NCBI GenBank assembly: GCA_949130495.1
Contig: OX422208.1
Span: 398,248,561 to 398,312,560 of the forward strand
Reading direction: 5' to 3'
Source: Sambucus nigra
Lineage: Eukaryota; Streptophyta; Magnoliopsida; Dipsacales; Adoxaceae
Length of the DNA stretch: 64,000 nt
Below are positions 21,234 to 32,796 of the stretch, piece by piece. Each line of letters begins with the position of its first letter. Position 1 is the stretch's first letter. Both the position numbers and the translations under genes were made by a program. Below the pieces are notes generated by a model that had not been told where the DNA came from, searched no databases, and saw only the letters and a list, made by a program, of their open reading frames with translations.

Positions 21234-22797
21234 TGTTGTAAGAGTGTGAACACGCTAGGCAAGGATAGTCACAACCAAAACTTCAATTTTTGTATTTTTC
21301 AAATTTTAAAGATTGAAACTTTAAACAAAAATAACCCAATTAAACTTAGCACCAATTTTTAAAAACTTTTCTTGTGACAAAATAATTTACCAAATTTTAT
21401 CTTTTTACCCTAAAGCGTGCATCTAAGGTGATGGCATGTAAAATAAAGGAAACATCCATAAGACGCCGATGTAAGAGGAAAATCACAAAGGGAAAAACTT
21501 GGGATGACCTAGCCAAACAGTTCACTATGATACGATTTTACAAAGCATAAACAGTAAACTTACAAAATGACTCGATCCCCAACAAGCCTTGACGTTCTTC
21601 CATCTTTAACCGTTCCTCCATAGTGAAATGTAGGAATCCACACACACAAGCTGCCACAGCACACGAGTCCACGTGCACCTCGATCTCCACCGATCAGGCT
21701 CGGCAACCGCCAAACATCACAATTAGCACGTACGGAGTCCACCGTACGAAACAAGTTCTCTTAAGATGAAAGAAACAAACTTTGCTGCCCAAACTTAAGA
21801 TCTCCAGGCTTAGGAATTATGGAACTTGGATCTTAAAACATAAAAGGTGAAACTTTAGGGTTTGGAACTTTTGTACACAAGTCTAGAAACGTTTTTCACC
21901 AAAAGTCCTTCAAAATTCTTAGTCCAAAATAACATAAAAACTTGCACGATTTTTGAGGCAGTGGCTCATTCGAATGAAAACAGGGGTCGTACGAACGAGA
22001 ATAGCATCTCGTTTGAATGAAAACCTTAGTTCGTTCGAACGAAAATGCAATCTCCTTTGAAACTAGCTTCTAACGAGAAGTCCATGCAAAGTAGTCCAAC
22101 CTCGTTAGATGTTGGTTTGATCCTTGTTCTAACGAGAATGAAAAATCGTTCGAACGAGATATAAAACTCGTTCTAACGAACTAAAACTCAGAAATTTTTT
22201 CTTTAAATTATAAAAAAATAGTTCCAAACATTTCAAACAAAATAAACACCCTTAATAAAAATTCCAAGGACTCATAATTGATACGCATCCATACCTGTGA
22301 GATCCTCGGTATACGTGAAGAAAAACGTGGCACTAAACTCGTCACGGTATATCAATCTTTGAATCTCGGTCACTATGCCTTCAACGCACGACGTTATAGG
22401 CTTTATGGGACCATAAATTCAAAGTCTATCATTTTACTCGAACGTTTGGTTTGGATTTATGCCAATTACATACAAATTGACTCAATTTGAAATTTGTCTT
22501 TAAAAATCTTCTCCTTTTGCTATTCCGGGACAAAACCAAAACAAAACTCTATGGTTCGTCGAGCTCTATAGAAAGAATCATTCCCCAACCCCCCCCCAAA
22601 AAGAAAAAGAATACAGACACTCGACAAACACGCAAACATGAGTAGCTTTGCTTTCTTGAAAATTTGTCGCATTGATGTAAACCTATAATCCTGCACACTT
22701 AAACACACATTCAAATGCTAAGGGAATATAACAAGAATAAATCCACAAATAAAAAACATCTAACAATGTCTAAAACAATATCAACCTAGGTAAGACA
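21234..22797 (-). mobile_element. Copia 3' LTR on - strand with TCGTTCGAACGA palindromes
   Basis: On the - strand it begins TGTCTTACCTAGG right after a polypurine tract (22798-22805, CTCCCCC on +) and ends near 21234. It contains about nine near-palindromes at 21966-22180. No TSD was identified, so the left end is approximate. Confidence 0.5.
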
Positions 22798-23289
22798 TCT
22801 CCCCCTAAGATAAAGTACTAAACATGCAAAGGAAAAATACCATTTCTCCCCTTTTTTATTTAGAAATAAACAAATCAAGATAGCATAAACAACTACTCCC
22901 CCCAAACAAAATATCCTCCTAAATACGTGATCGAAAGATACCAAGATGAGAAAATTTGATACAAATTTAAAACATAAGGAGAAAGGAATAAATCACGAAA
23001 CAGTGTACGTAACTGGCAACTCAAGCACAAATAATATAAATGATCAAGCATATAGTAAACATGGACTAAATATAAACCGCACCGACATAAAATACGATAC
23101 TGTATATAATATATGCAAAATATACAAAAGAAAATCCGGCATACATATACAGGTATAAACAACCACAAAACTTAACATAAAATACATAAGCTTTACACAC
23201 TAGCATAGTATCAATGTGTCTAAACACGTAGGATGGAATGAACATGCATGAACTAGATATAAATGAATTATGATCCAAACACTCAAATA
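22798..23289 (-). other. Copia interior fragment with repeated polypurine tracts
   Basis: The - strand G-rich runs AGGGGGAGAT (22798-22807), AAAGGGGAGAAATGG (about 22841-22856) and TTGGGGGGAGTAG (about 22894-22907) are Sirevirus-type polypurine tracts. No coding region. It is cut off at 23290 by the next element. Confidence 0.5.
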
Positions 23290-23351
23290 TGTTCAAAAAT
23301 ATTTCAAGAGGGAGGGGGGAGTTAATTGGGATAATGACATTTATTTGATAT

Positions 23352-26300
23352 TATGACACCCCGTCTAATTAAACCTCGGGTGATCAGTCCTAAATTAAAT
23401 TAGAACAGATTTCTCAGTTGGTTCATTCTTACCATCACTGTCGAATTTTTTTTTATTTACTAACCACCTAAGTGAAAATAGACCAGTGCCAAGTTTTATC
23501 TTTCAGTAATTCAAAGAAATACTCATGTGGAAATAAATCATTAAAAATCAAAAGCTAACCGAAACCAACCATCACATATAAATAAAAAACTGGCCAAATA
23601 AACCATCGGCTAAAATCCAACACAAATGTAAGTACAGATATTAATGGATATCAAGTATCTGACATAAATACCAAATAAAACCGTGAGCAACATGCTCGAA
23701 TATCTGATAGAAAATCCCTACACTAGGAATAGAAGGAATAGAGGCTCCTATCCAAATCCTGTAACATCCACATATGCTACAGCAACGAATCTCTGGAATG
23801 AATCAAGCCTGGCGTCCCAATGGCTGGACACCTAAAAGGTTTTGAAAATATTTTATAGCAAAAGTTAGAACCCAAAACATTTGGAAAATATTTAGCAATT
23901 GATTAACTTGCAGTAATAAAATATGCATGAATGCGCTTCATATTTTAGTTAGTGTCGCACTCTCTTGAGGACAGAGTCACCCCTCAACTAATGTGCACAC
24001 CTAACGCCTTCTTTATATCCCACCTAGTCCTCTACCCCGGAACTAGATATTTGATATAACTCTTGTCAACTGCCCTACTCAATCCCGAGTATTTTTAATG
24101 TATGACTTATAAGTTATTTATCGCCTTAACTTAGTTAATCATCTTTCCTTAAAAGTCCTATAACATTCACTAGTTATACAAATAATACACTTTTCTCCAT
24201 GTATTTAAATTTTTCGTATATAATTATTCACCCCATTATGTACATACAGTTATCTTACAATAATCCCACATGTTGAATGTGAATATAACCCATATATAAT
24301 TAATACAATTCACTACATGTATTTAATGCCCCGTATATAACTATTTATCCTATTATATATGTAGAACCATATTACAACATTCACACATATGTTGAATATA
24401 AATACAACCCATCCTCCTGAGTAATAACTCACCAGATGTATTCTCGAAATTGCTATCACACTAGGTGTACTCGCATCACCTAGTTACCCCAAGTCAGAAT
24501 CGGTCACTAACTTGGCCAAAAACATACATAATGGAGGTTGTCATATTCCTTCCCTGAAAGTGAGATAAGCCCCTCACCCATATAATGGACGCTATGACCT
24601 GGGGATATATTCGCCCTACTCATCAAGCTAGGGAATTCACCCACATCGCGCAACCTCCTCCGATAGCACTAGAGTATATATATTAATAATATCTAATCAT
24701 TGATAATTATATGCACACACCATATATATACTATCGCACACCGTATATATATAAATATAAAATATCCCGGCTTTACCGTGTACTGAGTCAGTAACACTAG
24801 CTTATATTCAGTATCTCGAGTTTATGGTCCAACTCTGATTATTAATTAATTTACACATTACTTAATATAATACGTTCTCGAGTTTATAGTTCGGACTCTA
24901 ATTTAATTAATTCACACATTAATTAATTTATTATCTTGGTGTCACTCAACCAATATACCCGGACTCGCTCACTTGGTCCGTATTTTAATATTTCCCGAGT
25001 CAATATTCCCACTCCAAATTAATCTACTCCTCTCAGTAATTAATTTAACGCCTTGGTATCACTCAACCAATCTACCTGGACTCGCTCACGTGGCTCGAAA
25101 TTAAATATCACCCGAGTCTAATCCCCGACTCCAAATTAATTAGTTTTCCTTTGTGATTAATTTAAATGAGTGGTGTTGCCCTACTACTATACCCGAACTT
25201 ATTCACCCAGTCCGTTATTTTATTTTTCAGAATTTATTTCCCAAAATTCATTCGCAATGTGTCGCACTTAATTCCCCCACCACTCCCAATTATACTCCCT
25301 TGTAATTGCTAAGAATTAACTCCCATAATTAATTTTTTTCCTCTTAATTATGCTAAGGGAATTTGCAACTAAAATTTTTACCCATATAAATTCCAAAGCC
25401 AAACTGTCGAAAAACCTGGAGGGTCGATCGATCGACCCCCAACCGTCGATCGATCGATCGAACAGGTGGTCGTCTTTTCCACCTTGTTGTTTCCTCCATT
25501 AACGAAAATTTTCAATTTCTAACCTATCCCTTGGTCTAACCCAAGCACAATCAACATCGTGACTATATAAGAACATGATCAGGACCTCTCATAGAATCTC
25601 ACACATAAATTTAATTTCACAAATTTCTACCTTTCTAATTTGGGGAAAATCCCGGGTTTTTACTCGTTAGGTTTCAATTTCATCTACTTATCTTAAATTC
25701 GTCCATAATTGCTACTGGGTTTTTCACATGTAAATCAAATATCCTCACAGAACCATGTCACACTATTAATTCCCACATTAAATCTCATTTAAGTGTTCCT
25801 TTCACAAAAAATCCGTTTTGTACCCTATGCACCCAAAACGAATTTCTGATTTCATGTCACAAAAATATGAATTGATTAACATCAATTAATATCACAGCAA
25901 GTTAACCACTTGCCTTATGAGTTCGTAAAGTCTGATCCGTTGGCATAGAGACAGGCTTGATGATGAACACCCCACTTTGTTCCTTGATTTGTCTCCAAAA
26001 GATCCCCAATTTATTCTCTAATTGCTCCCTCTAGTTCCCTCTCCAACTCTTTGATTTTGGTGTGTATTTTTCTGCCGTTTAACACTCTTAGGTTTAGGTT
26101 TAACACACTAATCCCGTTTTTTGGCTTATGGACTTAATTAAAATGGCCCAATTACCCCCGTGTGGGTCAGGTCATGCCCAAAAATGCCCCGTGACCCATT
26201 TATCACCCCCGGGTACACTTTTCCGACTATCTCGGCCCATCCGAACTCAACCGTGCACTCAGAATCGACATCCGAATTAATTTATAAAAATTCTTATCTC

Positions 26301-26552
26301 ACACCCAAATTAGTCTATACTGACTCCCGGTTGAGATAATATAAATGACACGTCACTAATACACATTATAACGTAAATAAATTATTACTATTCACTTAGT
26401 AATTAAATTTCCCTAAATATTAACCATTCACTCTCCGATTAATATTTAAACGAATATTACCATAATTAATTCAATTAAATTACGACACACAAGTAATTTA
26501 AAATTTCCCGAATTAATTAAATATTACATGCACAGAAATACGGGGTGTTACA
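23352..26552 (-). mobile_element. 3' LTR of Tekay-like element
   Basis: 3201 bp, matching 40125-44447 along its whole length apart from the solo LTR in the latter. It ends CGGGGTGTTACA on +. The first bases are TATGACACC where the other copy has TGTGACACC. It carries two GATCGATCGATC palindrome units at 25421-25462; the other LTR keeps a shortened version at about 43345-43359. Confidence 0.88.
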
Positions 26553-26600
26553 TACTCCCCCCCCCCCCCCCCCCCTTATAAAGGAATTTCGTCCCCAAAA
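26553..26600 (-). promoter_or_regulatory. Polypurine tract and 3' tract of Tekay-like element
   Basis: On +, 19 consecutive C (26557-26575), then TTATAAAGGAATTTCGTCCCC. The reverse complement GGGGACGAAATTCC followed by a G run just before the LTR is the usual chromovirus 3' end. The G run is longer than normal. Confidence 0.8.
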
Positions 26601-27020
26601 TTTGGTCATTATTACGGCGAGTACTCTGGATACTGTTCTCACATATCCTCCTCCCAGTCCCACGTATACTCATTAATACTGTGATGACCCCACCCCACTA
26701 CACTCTAACTGGTGGTACTATCTTAGACTCCAGCTTGCGCTCACATAGCTACCAGTCTCCCCTCATATGAGGTGTCTTATTGCAAGTTATTATCCTCAAG
26801 TGGAACGTGCCCAAAAAGCTCAATCTCTCCTCATGTATCCCTCCAGCTATGCCACGTAGAATACATCCTGTATCCACTGAAGATGTTCTGGAAAACCCAG
26901 TCGATAAGCTACCAGTCCCACCCTCTTGAAGATAGGGAAAGGACTCATATACCTCGATGATAGCTCCCCTTTCTTACCGAACTTCATCACTCCTTTCATA
27001 TTAGACACCCAAACCAATTA
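26590..27020 (-). pseudogene. Chromovirus integrase C-terminus (GPY/F) and chromodomain remnant
   Basis: On the - strand, from right to left: SNMKGVMKFGKKGELSSRY + MSPFPIFKRVGLVAYRL, the GPY/F module of Tekay/Del integrases; then FPEHLQWIQDVFYVA, matching the usual HDVFHVS stretch; then, after stops, TWDWEEDM and EQYPEYS, the last helix of a chromodomain. At least four stops and frame shifts. The chromodomain normally steers integration to heterochromatin; here it is dead. Confidence 0.75.
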
Positions 27021-29170
27021 CCTGGTCGCAATTTTTTTTAACTCGATGGCCCCTGACAACATAGTTCCCCAGAAGATGATCCTATACTCCGCCAGCTCCA
27101 CTATCTCTCAGTTAGGAAATTCCCTTCCTATATGGGTATCAATTTCCTTGTTGCCAAAACGCGTGACTATCTTTCGGGTAATTACCTGCATCATCCCTGA
27201 TTAATCATGTCAGACTTGAACCTTTAGCCCACGGTGACGTACCCCTCCTTACGTCCCTGGACTATACGAAAGGATACAAGTCACTTAACTCCCACTGATG
27301 GACCATAACCCATCTCGGGTCCTAGTAGCTTGTTATCTCCCCACCTCTTATCTACCAAAGGTGGATAATGGAACTTTTTCCATAAAGTCTCCTAAGGTGT
27401 CATGCAAACTAAATCATTACGAGGCATCACACGTAACTCTACCTGTGGTAAATAATACTCCCGAATTACCCAAAAATCTAAAATGCACCATCCTCACGTC
27501 CCAACTACCCATCGACTTATGGGCGACACGTTCAACCAATATGTAACTCTGTCCCGATCACCTCCTGATAGTTTACCAACCTGAGCATAACTCCCTTTAC
27601 TGGAACCATAGAATTAAAAAAAATTCCTGGTTCATACCCTCCAATCAATCTTTTTTCATCCTTAAATGGTCTACCCCGCGACAAATTCACTATGTCCCAT
27701 TCAACACCGATTTCCACGCTCAAGAACTATATTCCTTGTGCAATTTTCGTCAGGCAGGAATCTATACCTAGTATATGCGTAAAACCACTCTAGGTATATG
27801 ACTAAGTGATACTCTTTTCTATCTTCCCAAAAATGTGGGTTTCCCCCTTGCCCAGAGATATCTTATTACATAGGTCTCCTCCACCTTCCCACTCCTTACG
27901 GTGGAGGTAGTTCTCCTCGATATACATATAGTCAGACCGTTTCCTTTCTCAAATGGATTTTAGTTCACTACACTTTTCCACTTATTCTCTGACTGCCCCA
28001 CAGGCATATATTTAATATGTTTATTTACACATCCCTTCTATTTAAGACGACTCTGAAATCACACTAACTCGGTCACCCATACACCCTATATCTCGTGCTT
28101 AATAGCACAAAAATTACCTTAATTAACCAGGGTGCCCATACACCCTATCCCAGTGCTCAACCGCACGAAAGTTACCCGACTATGCTAGTCGTAACTCGTA
28201 GTACAACTTACAACCCGTAGTCATATCACATACACGAATAATAACCGGGGTACTCAACCTATGTACTAACGACCAAACATCTCCCCACTTCCAATGTGGT
28301 GCTAATTTTTATGCGTGGGATGTCTCGCAAAGCGAAATCCAACCAAGGAACCCCCCCGATACATTACTATCTAAGATTATCGGTCGTTGAGATCTATTAT
28401 ACCCTCAGTCCATAGCACGTACCCCCAAATACTTGTCTCTTAACACAAAAGTATACACGCCTACTCTCATGCCACAAAAGAAAACATAAAATACTGCGCC
28501 CATACTATCACTAGTTCTTACGCAAAATAAATCCCGAGTTATCTCTCCCTGCTCGAAAATAATTTTAACCGCCCTGAATCGCTTCAGTATACATCCCTTC
28601 TTACTGGGAAAAATATAATAATACAAGACATTCTTCTATGTTTATCGTACCTCACAATACGAGCTATATACGCATATATATATATATATATAGGCTAGGC
28701 TCCCTCTCAGGTGACACCTAGTAGGAGTCATTCATAGTTTGGTGTCATGAACACCAAACCTTACTATCACTATCCGTAATAGTTCACACCCATTCCTAAC
28801 CAATCCATACCCAGGAAAAATCATGCTTTCATAACACTCCTCAAAATGAGTAAATCTAATAAAATATACCCTCTCAGTTTTCGTACCTGCTCCCTGCAGA
28901 TAAGACCAAAGAGAGCCCCGTTACCCCGTGGTAACCATATAATTAATAGTAACACTACTATACACCCACTAAACTCATCCTCCACGCGAATATAGTTCTG
29001 ACAAGAATATTGTGATCACTCGTCTCACGAAATTCATTCCATCTATCCGAGGATAAAACTCATACTTCCACTCGCCTATCCACCGGCGACCCAAATGATT
29101 CCTGGAAATAATATTCTCACACGACCGAACCAAAATTTCACAATTGTTGTCCCTACTGGGCATTCCACTT
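27021..29170 (-). other. Unreadable remainder of chromovirus pol
   Basis: About 2.1 kb between the integrase remnant and the nested copia. I see no RT or RNase H motif; frames are short on both strands. An (AT)n run lies near 28675-28690. By position it is decayed pol. Confidence 0.4.
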
Positions 29171-29175
29171 CTATC

Positions 29176-31145
29176 TGAAGCACCTTATACCTTTTACTTG
29201 CTTAAGTCTATACTGTATAAGTGTTCAACTAGTTTGGAAATAGTGACAAAATTGGTTGTCCATCTTAGAATCCAAAGAGCCTCAGATCTTTTCTCTCTAA
29301 TCCTCTTCAATGATCCATGAAGGTATAAATTGAATCACACTACACACAATTAGAAGGTCATACATGTGTTCATATTGCTTAAAATTGAGTGTGTGTTTAA
29401 TTCCCCTTGAACTGGAGCTTTAATAATTTTTTGGGAATTTTTAAATATTTTTTAAACATTTTTAAACATTTTTTAAATAAATGTTTTTATTAATAAAATG
29501 GGATTATAAAATTTGTGGGGTTAATATTCTATTTTGTAAACTTCATTTCTCACTCGAATGTTTGGTTGGGTAGAATCTCAAAGCGCTAGAGACTTCAGGG
29601 TGCCTTCTGTAATTACTTTGGACGCGCATGTGTGAGCCTCTCATATGTCAACACTTGTCATCCTCTGGGTGTACCTATTTGTGTTTGTTATGTGAGAAGG
29701 TTGGATGGTTGATTACTGAACGTTGGATCATTCCTAATCGAGGGTCTGCATGTGTTCTTAGTTAATCCAGGTGCTATCCATATGAACCAATCACAATCAT
29801 TTTTAATCACCGCTGTTTTATAACCTTTGGATCAAGTCAAAGTTTGCAAGACTTGATCTCAGCCCTTGATTTCCCTCGAACATCCAGAACCTTCCCTCAG
29901 CCCTATAAATACCCTCCACTTCTCAGCCTTAGAAGACTTTTGGGCATTCGTCTTTCTGAGAGAAAAAAAAATAAGAGAAAAGTGAGAGAGAAGAGGGAAA
30001 AGAAAAGAGAGAAGAGAGAGAAAGGAAAACTGTTAGCCAAACCCTAACCCTAAACACTTCAACTCTGAAACAAACCTTCGTATATTCAACCCCAAACACA
30101 ACCCTGAGTGTTTGAGAGAGAGAGAATGGTTTGTTCATATCGAAACTGTAACCTCCTTGTCTTTGATCTTGTTCACAACTTAAACATTCGTGTGAAGATC
30201 TTGTTTCTTTATCATAGAAACTTTAGATCTACACTCTGCATGTTACATTTTCACTAGATCTGCATATTTACTACTTGATTTAAGAAAATCTTTACTGATT
30301 TAGTTTTGAAAATGTTTTGTGGTTTCTATTATTACGAAACTTAACCCTGACCTAGTTGGATTCACACTTGGAGATTTTCAATCTCACAAATGTTTTCAAA
30401 AAGAGATTGATTAAGATCTTGACCGCTTTTAAAAGCAAGATATCCGTGGAATCTGGGTTATATTTAAAGGTCAAAAAGGGTTCAAGCTCTGTGAGAAAGA
30501 AATAAACTAAAATCACAGCATATAGTCTTTATATGTAATTTACTAGGACTGTCTGTAAATCTAAGTGTGTGTGAGTTCATGCATGTTGGTAGGAATCACT
30601 ACACAAATACTTAACACACTACTACACTGGAAGTGTTGTATATAAGATCAGAGATCATTGAGTCGACATAAGGAAGCTAAAGCAAAGGAAGTTAGCAAAC
30701 TGGAAGAACATCATCAACAAATCAGATCTATGAGAAGTTAGAAGGACACCAAGTGGGGTATATTACTAAACTTAGAATAGGTTGATTTGTGTGCTTGCAT
30801 GTTGTATTGTTTGTAACTATTATTTGTTATTAGTGGATTTTTACTTTTGTGACTTAGAAGTCACCGTGGATGTTTCCTCTGTTGGGAGAGGTTTTACCAC
30901 GTTAAAAACTGTGTGTTGATTATCTTCATCTACTCATCTCATTCTATAAGTGTGCTGAATTTTTGAAACTGCCTTAGTTTTAAAAACTGATTACACAGTC
31001 TTAATTACTCTCGTACATAAGTTTCTTTGTAAACACATCTTGTTTATAATTTTTATTTTCAAAAGAAAAGGGTTTCTTCAACAAACATCTCGGAGTTGCT
31101 TATACAGTTTAATCTGCTATTAAACGGCATTAGCGACGTTTTTCA
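29176..31145 (+). mobile_element. 5' LTR of young copia element
   Basis: TGAAGCACC ... GACGTTTTTCA. It contains a CAAT-like AACCAATCACAATC near 29783, TATAAATA at 29904-29911, and a purine-rich leader. The 67-codon Lys/Arg/Glu-rich frame here is low complexity and not a gene. Confidence 0.95.
29904..29911 (+). promoter_or_regulatory. TATA box of young copia LTR
   Basis: TATAAATA in CCCTATAAATACCC. The identical box is at 37780-37787 in the other LTR. Confidence 0.75.
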
Positions 31146-31146
31146 A

Positions 31147-31159
31147 TTGGTATCAGAGC
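31147..31159 (+). promoter_or_regulatory. Primer-binding site (initiator tRNA-Met)
   Basis: TTGGTATCAGAGC, beginning two bases after the LTR end; the standard plant copia PBS. Confidence 0.95.
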
Positions 31160-31221
31160 CCTGTTAACTTTTATTTCAAAAGATCTTGTGTTTCTGAAAT
31201 CGTTTTCTGAAAAACCTAACT

Positions 31222-32796
31222 ATGGACGAGAAGAATGAAAGGTTTGGTAATCTGTCCAGACCTCCTCTCTTTGATGGAAACAACTTTGCTTACTGGAAAG
31301 TAAGAATGGTTGCCTTCATCCAAGGGACTTTAGGAGATGATGTCTGTGACATTATTGAAAACGGATACACTTATCCTACTAAACCAGCCACTGAAGGAAG
31401 TGATGACAGGGTAAAGAAAATCTTAAGTGAGTTTACCCAAGAAGAAAAAACTATTTCTCGAAATAACAATAAAGGCAAGAATGCCATTTTTATGTCTATT
31501 AATGAGTATGAGTTCAAGAGAATCTCATCTTGTGCCACTTCTAAGGAAGCGTGGGACACATTAATCACTGCCCATGAAGGAGACTCAAGAGTTAAAGCTT
31601 ATAAAACTCAAATGCTTATCCAGCAGTACAACTCTTTGATCATGTCTAATTCTGAGTCTTTTGATGATTTTTACATGAACTTGACTGATATAGTCACTAA
31701 GTTGCATGCTAATGGTATTACTTATGATAGAAATGAAATTGTTTCTAAAATCCTAAGGTCATTACCACAAAAGTTTGACAGTAAGAGGTATGCTATTGAG
31801 GAAATGAATGATCAAAACCTTACCCCTGAGTTACTCAGTAGCAAACTTAGGATTGTGGAAATGGAATTAGACTTTAAGAAACAATTAAATCATTCTCAAA
31901 GAAAACAGCCCAACTCTAACTTGAGTTTTGCCTCTAAGATACCCAAACTTGAGTCTAATTTGACCAACTCAGACTCTGATGAGGAGTGCGATATAGACAA
32001 ACGAGATAATCAGATTGCCTTGATGTCTAAACAATTTAAGAAAATTGTCAAATTTCGAAACAAACAGGCATCTAAACAAGGCAAGCCTAATTATCATACT
32101 CTGTCTAATCCCAAACCTCATGAGAGAGGTCTTGATAAACATCCTAAGGACAACAACTCCAGACCCACTAGAGACCTTAAAAAGATTGAATGTTTTAGAT
32201 GTGGGAAACTAGGTCACATTGCTCACGATTGCAGAGTTAATCTAAATAAAGCCAACACACACAATAGAGCCAATGTCTGTAAAACTTGGGATGATTCAAG
32301 TGAATCTGATGAAGAGGAACTTGAGTCATCAAATGTTCTTGACCCTTGCATGTCTTTTTATGCTAAGATCATTTACAATAATGATATGCCTGTGTGTAAT
32401 AATGATGCTTCTACTCATGCTTGTGTGAATACTGTTTTGACTGGCCTAGATGCTTTATTATCTGAAAATGTTGCTAGTTCTAATTCCGTGTGTGTGAGTC
32501 AAAGTGATCTCGATAATGACGATGCAAATGGGTGCGTGAGTACTAAAACTGAATCGTTAGGGGTCACTACACACACTTCACTTAGCGACTCAGACACAGA
32601 TGACCTCCCAGATATTCATATATTGTATGCTAAAACTCTCAAAAAAGGCACTAGACTGGAGAAGACTATTAGAGACCTGACTAAGAAATTAGATGATCTA
32701 AGCGTTATTGTGAAGCTGAATGCCGAAGAGTACACTAACCAGTGTCTGTCTCATCAATCTGAAATTGAAACTTTTGATCAAAAATTAAAGAGTTGA
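31222..32796 (+). CDS. gag: Copia gag polyprotein segment
   Basis: 524 codons from ATG at 31222, the first ATG after the PBS. Residues about 12-40 (RPPLFDGNNFAYWKVRM) begin the copia gag (UBN2-type) domain that packs the capsid-like particle; helices with RSLPQKFD follow. A CX2CX4HX4C zinc knuckle for RNA binding is at residues 324-337 (CFRCGKLGHIAHDC). The tail is acidic and serine-rich, then coiled-coil. It stops at TGA 32794-32796 and overlaps the pol frame, which is open from 32778, by 19 bases in the -1 frame. In related elements gag and pol are one ORF, so the stop is probably a recent one-base loss near 32785-32795. A programmed -1 shift is the alternative, though I see no standard slippery heptamer. 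Confidence 0.9.
   Translation: MDEKNERFGNLSRPPLFDGNNFAYWKVRMVAFIQGTLGDDVCDIIENGYTYPTKPATEGSDDRVKKILSEFTQEEKTISRNNNKGKNAIFMSINEYEFKRISSCATSKEAWDTLITAHEGDSRVKAYKTQMLIQQYNSLIMSNSESFDDFYMNLTDIVTKLHANGITYDRNEIVSKILRSLPQKFDSKRYAIEEMNDQNLTPELLSSKLRIVEMELDFKKQLNHSQRKQPNSNLSFASKIPKLESNLTNSDSDEECDIDKRDNQIALMSKQFKKIVKFRNKQASKQGKPNYHTLSNPKPHERGLDKHPKDNNSRPTRDLKKIECFRCGKLGHIAHDCRVNLNKANTHNRANVCKTWDDSSESDEEELESSNVLDPCMSFYAKIIYNNDMPVCNNDASTHACVNTVLTGLDALLSENVASSNSVCVSQSDLDNDDANGCVSTKTESLGVTTHTSLSDSDTDDLPDIHILYAKTLKKGTRLEKTIRDLTKKLDDLSVIVKLNAEEYTNQCLSHQSEIETFDQKLKS

Noticed and set aside
29844..30047. 67-codon ORF conserved in both LTRs of the young copia
   Set aside because: Low-complexity Lys/Arg/Glu tail from a purine run; conservation is explained by LTR identity.
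30039..30055. Telomere-like CCCTAACCCTAAA in the young copia LTR
   Set aside because: Only two units, repeated identically in the other LTR (about 37915-37931). This is a telobox-like or chance motif, not an interstitial telomere.
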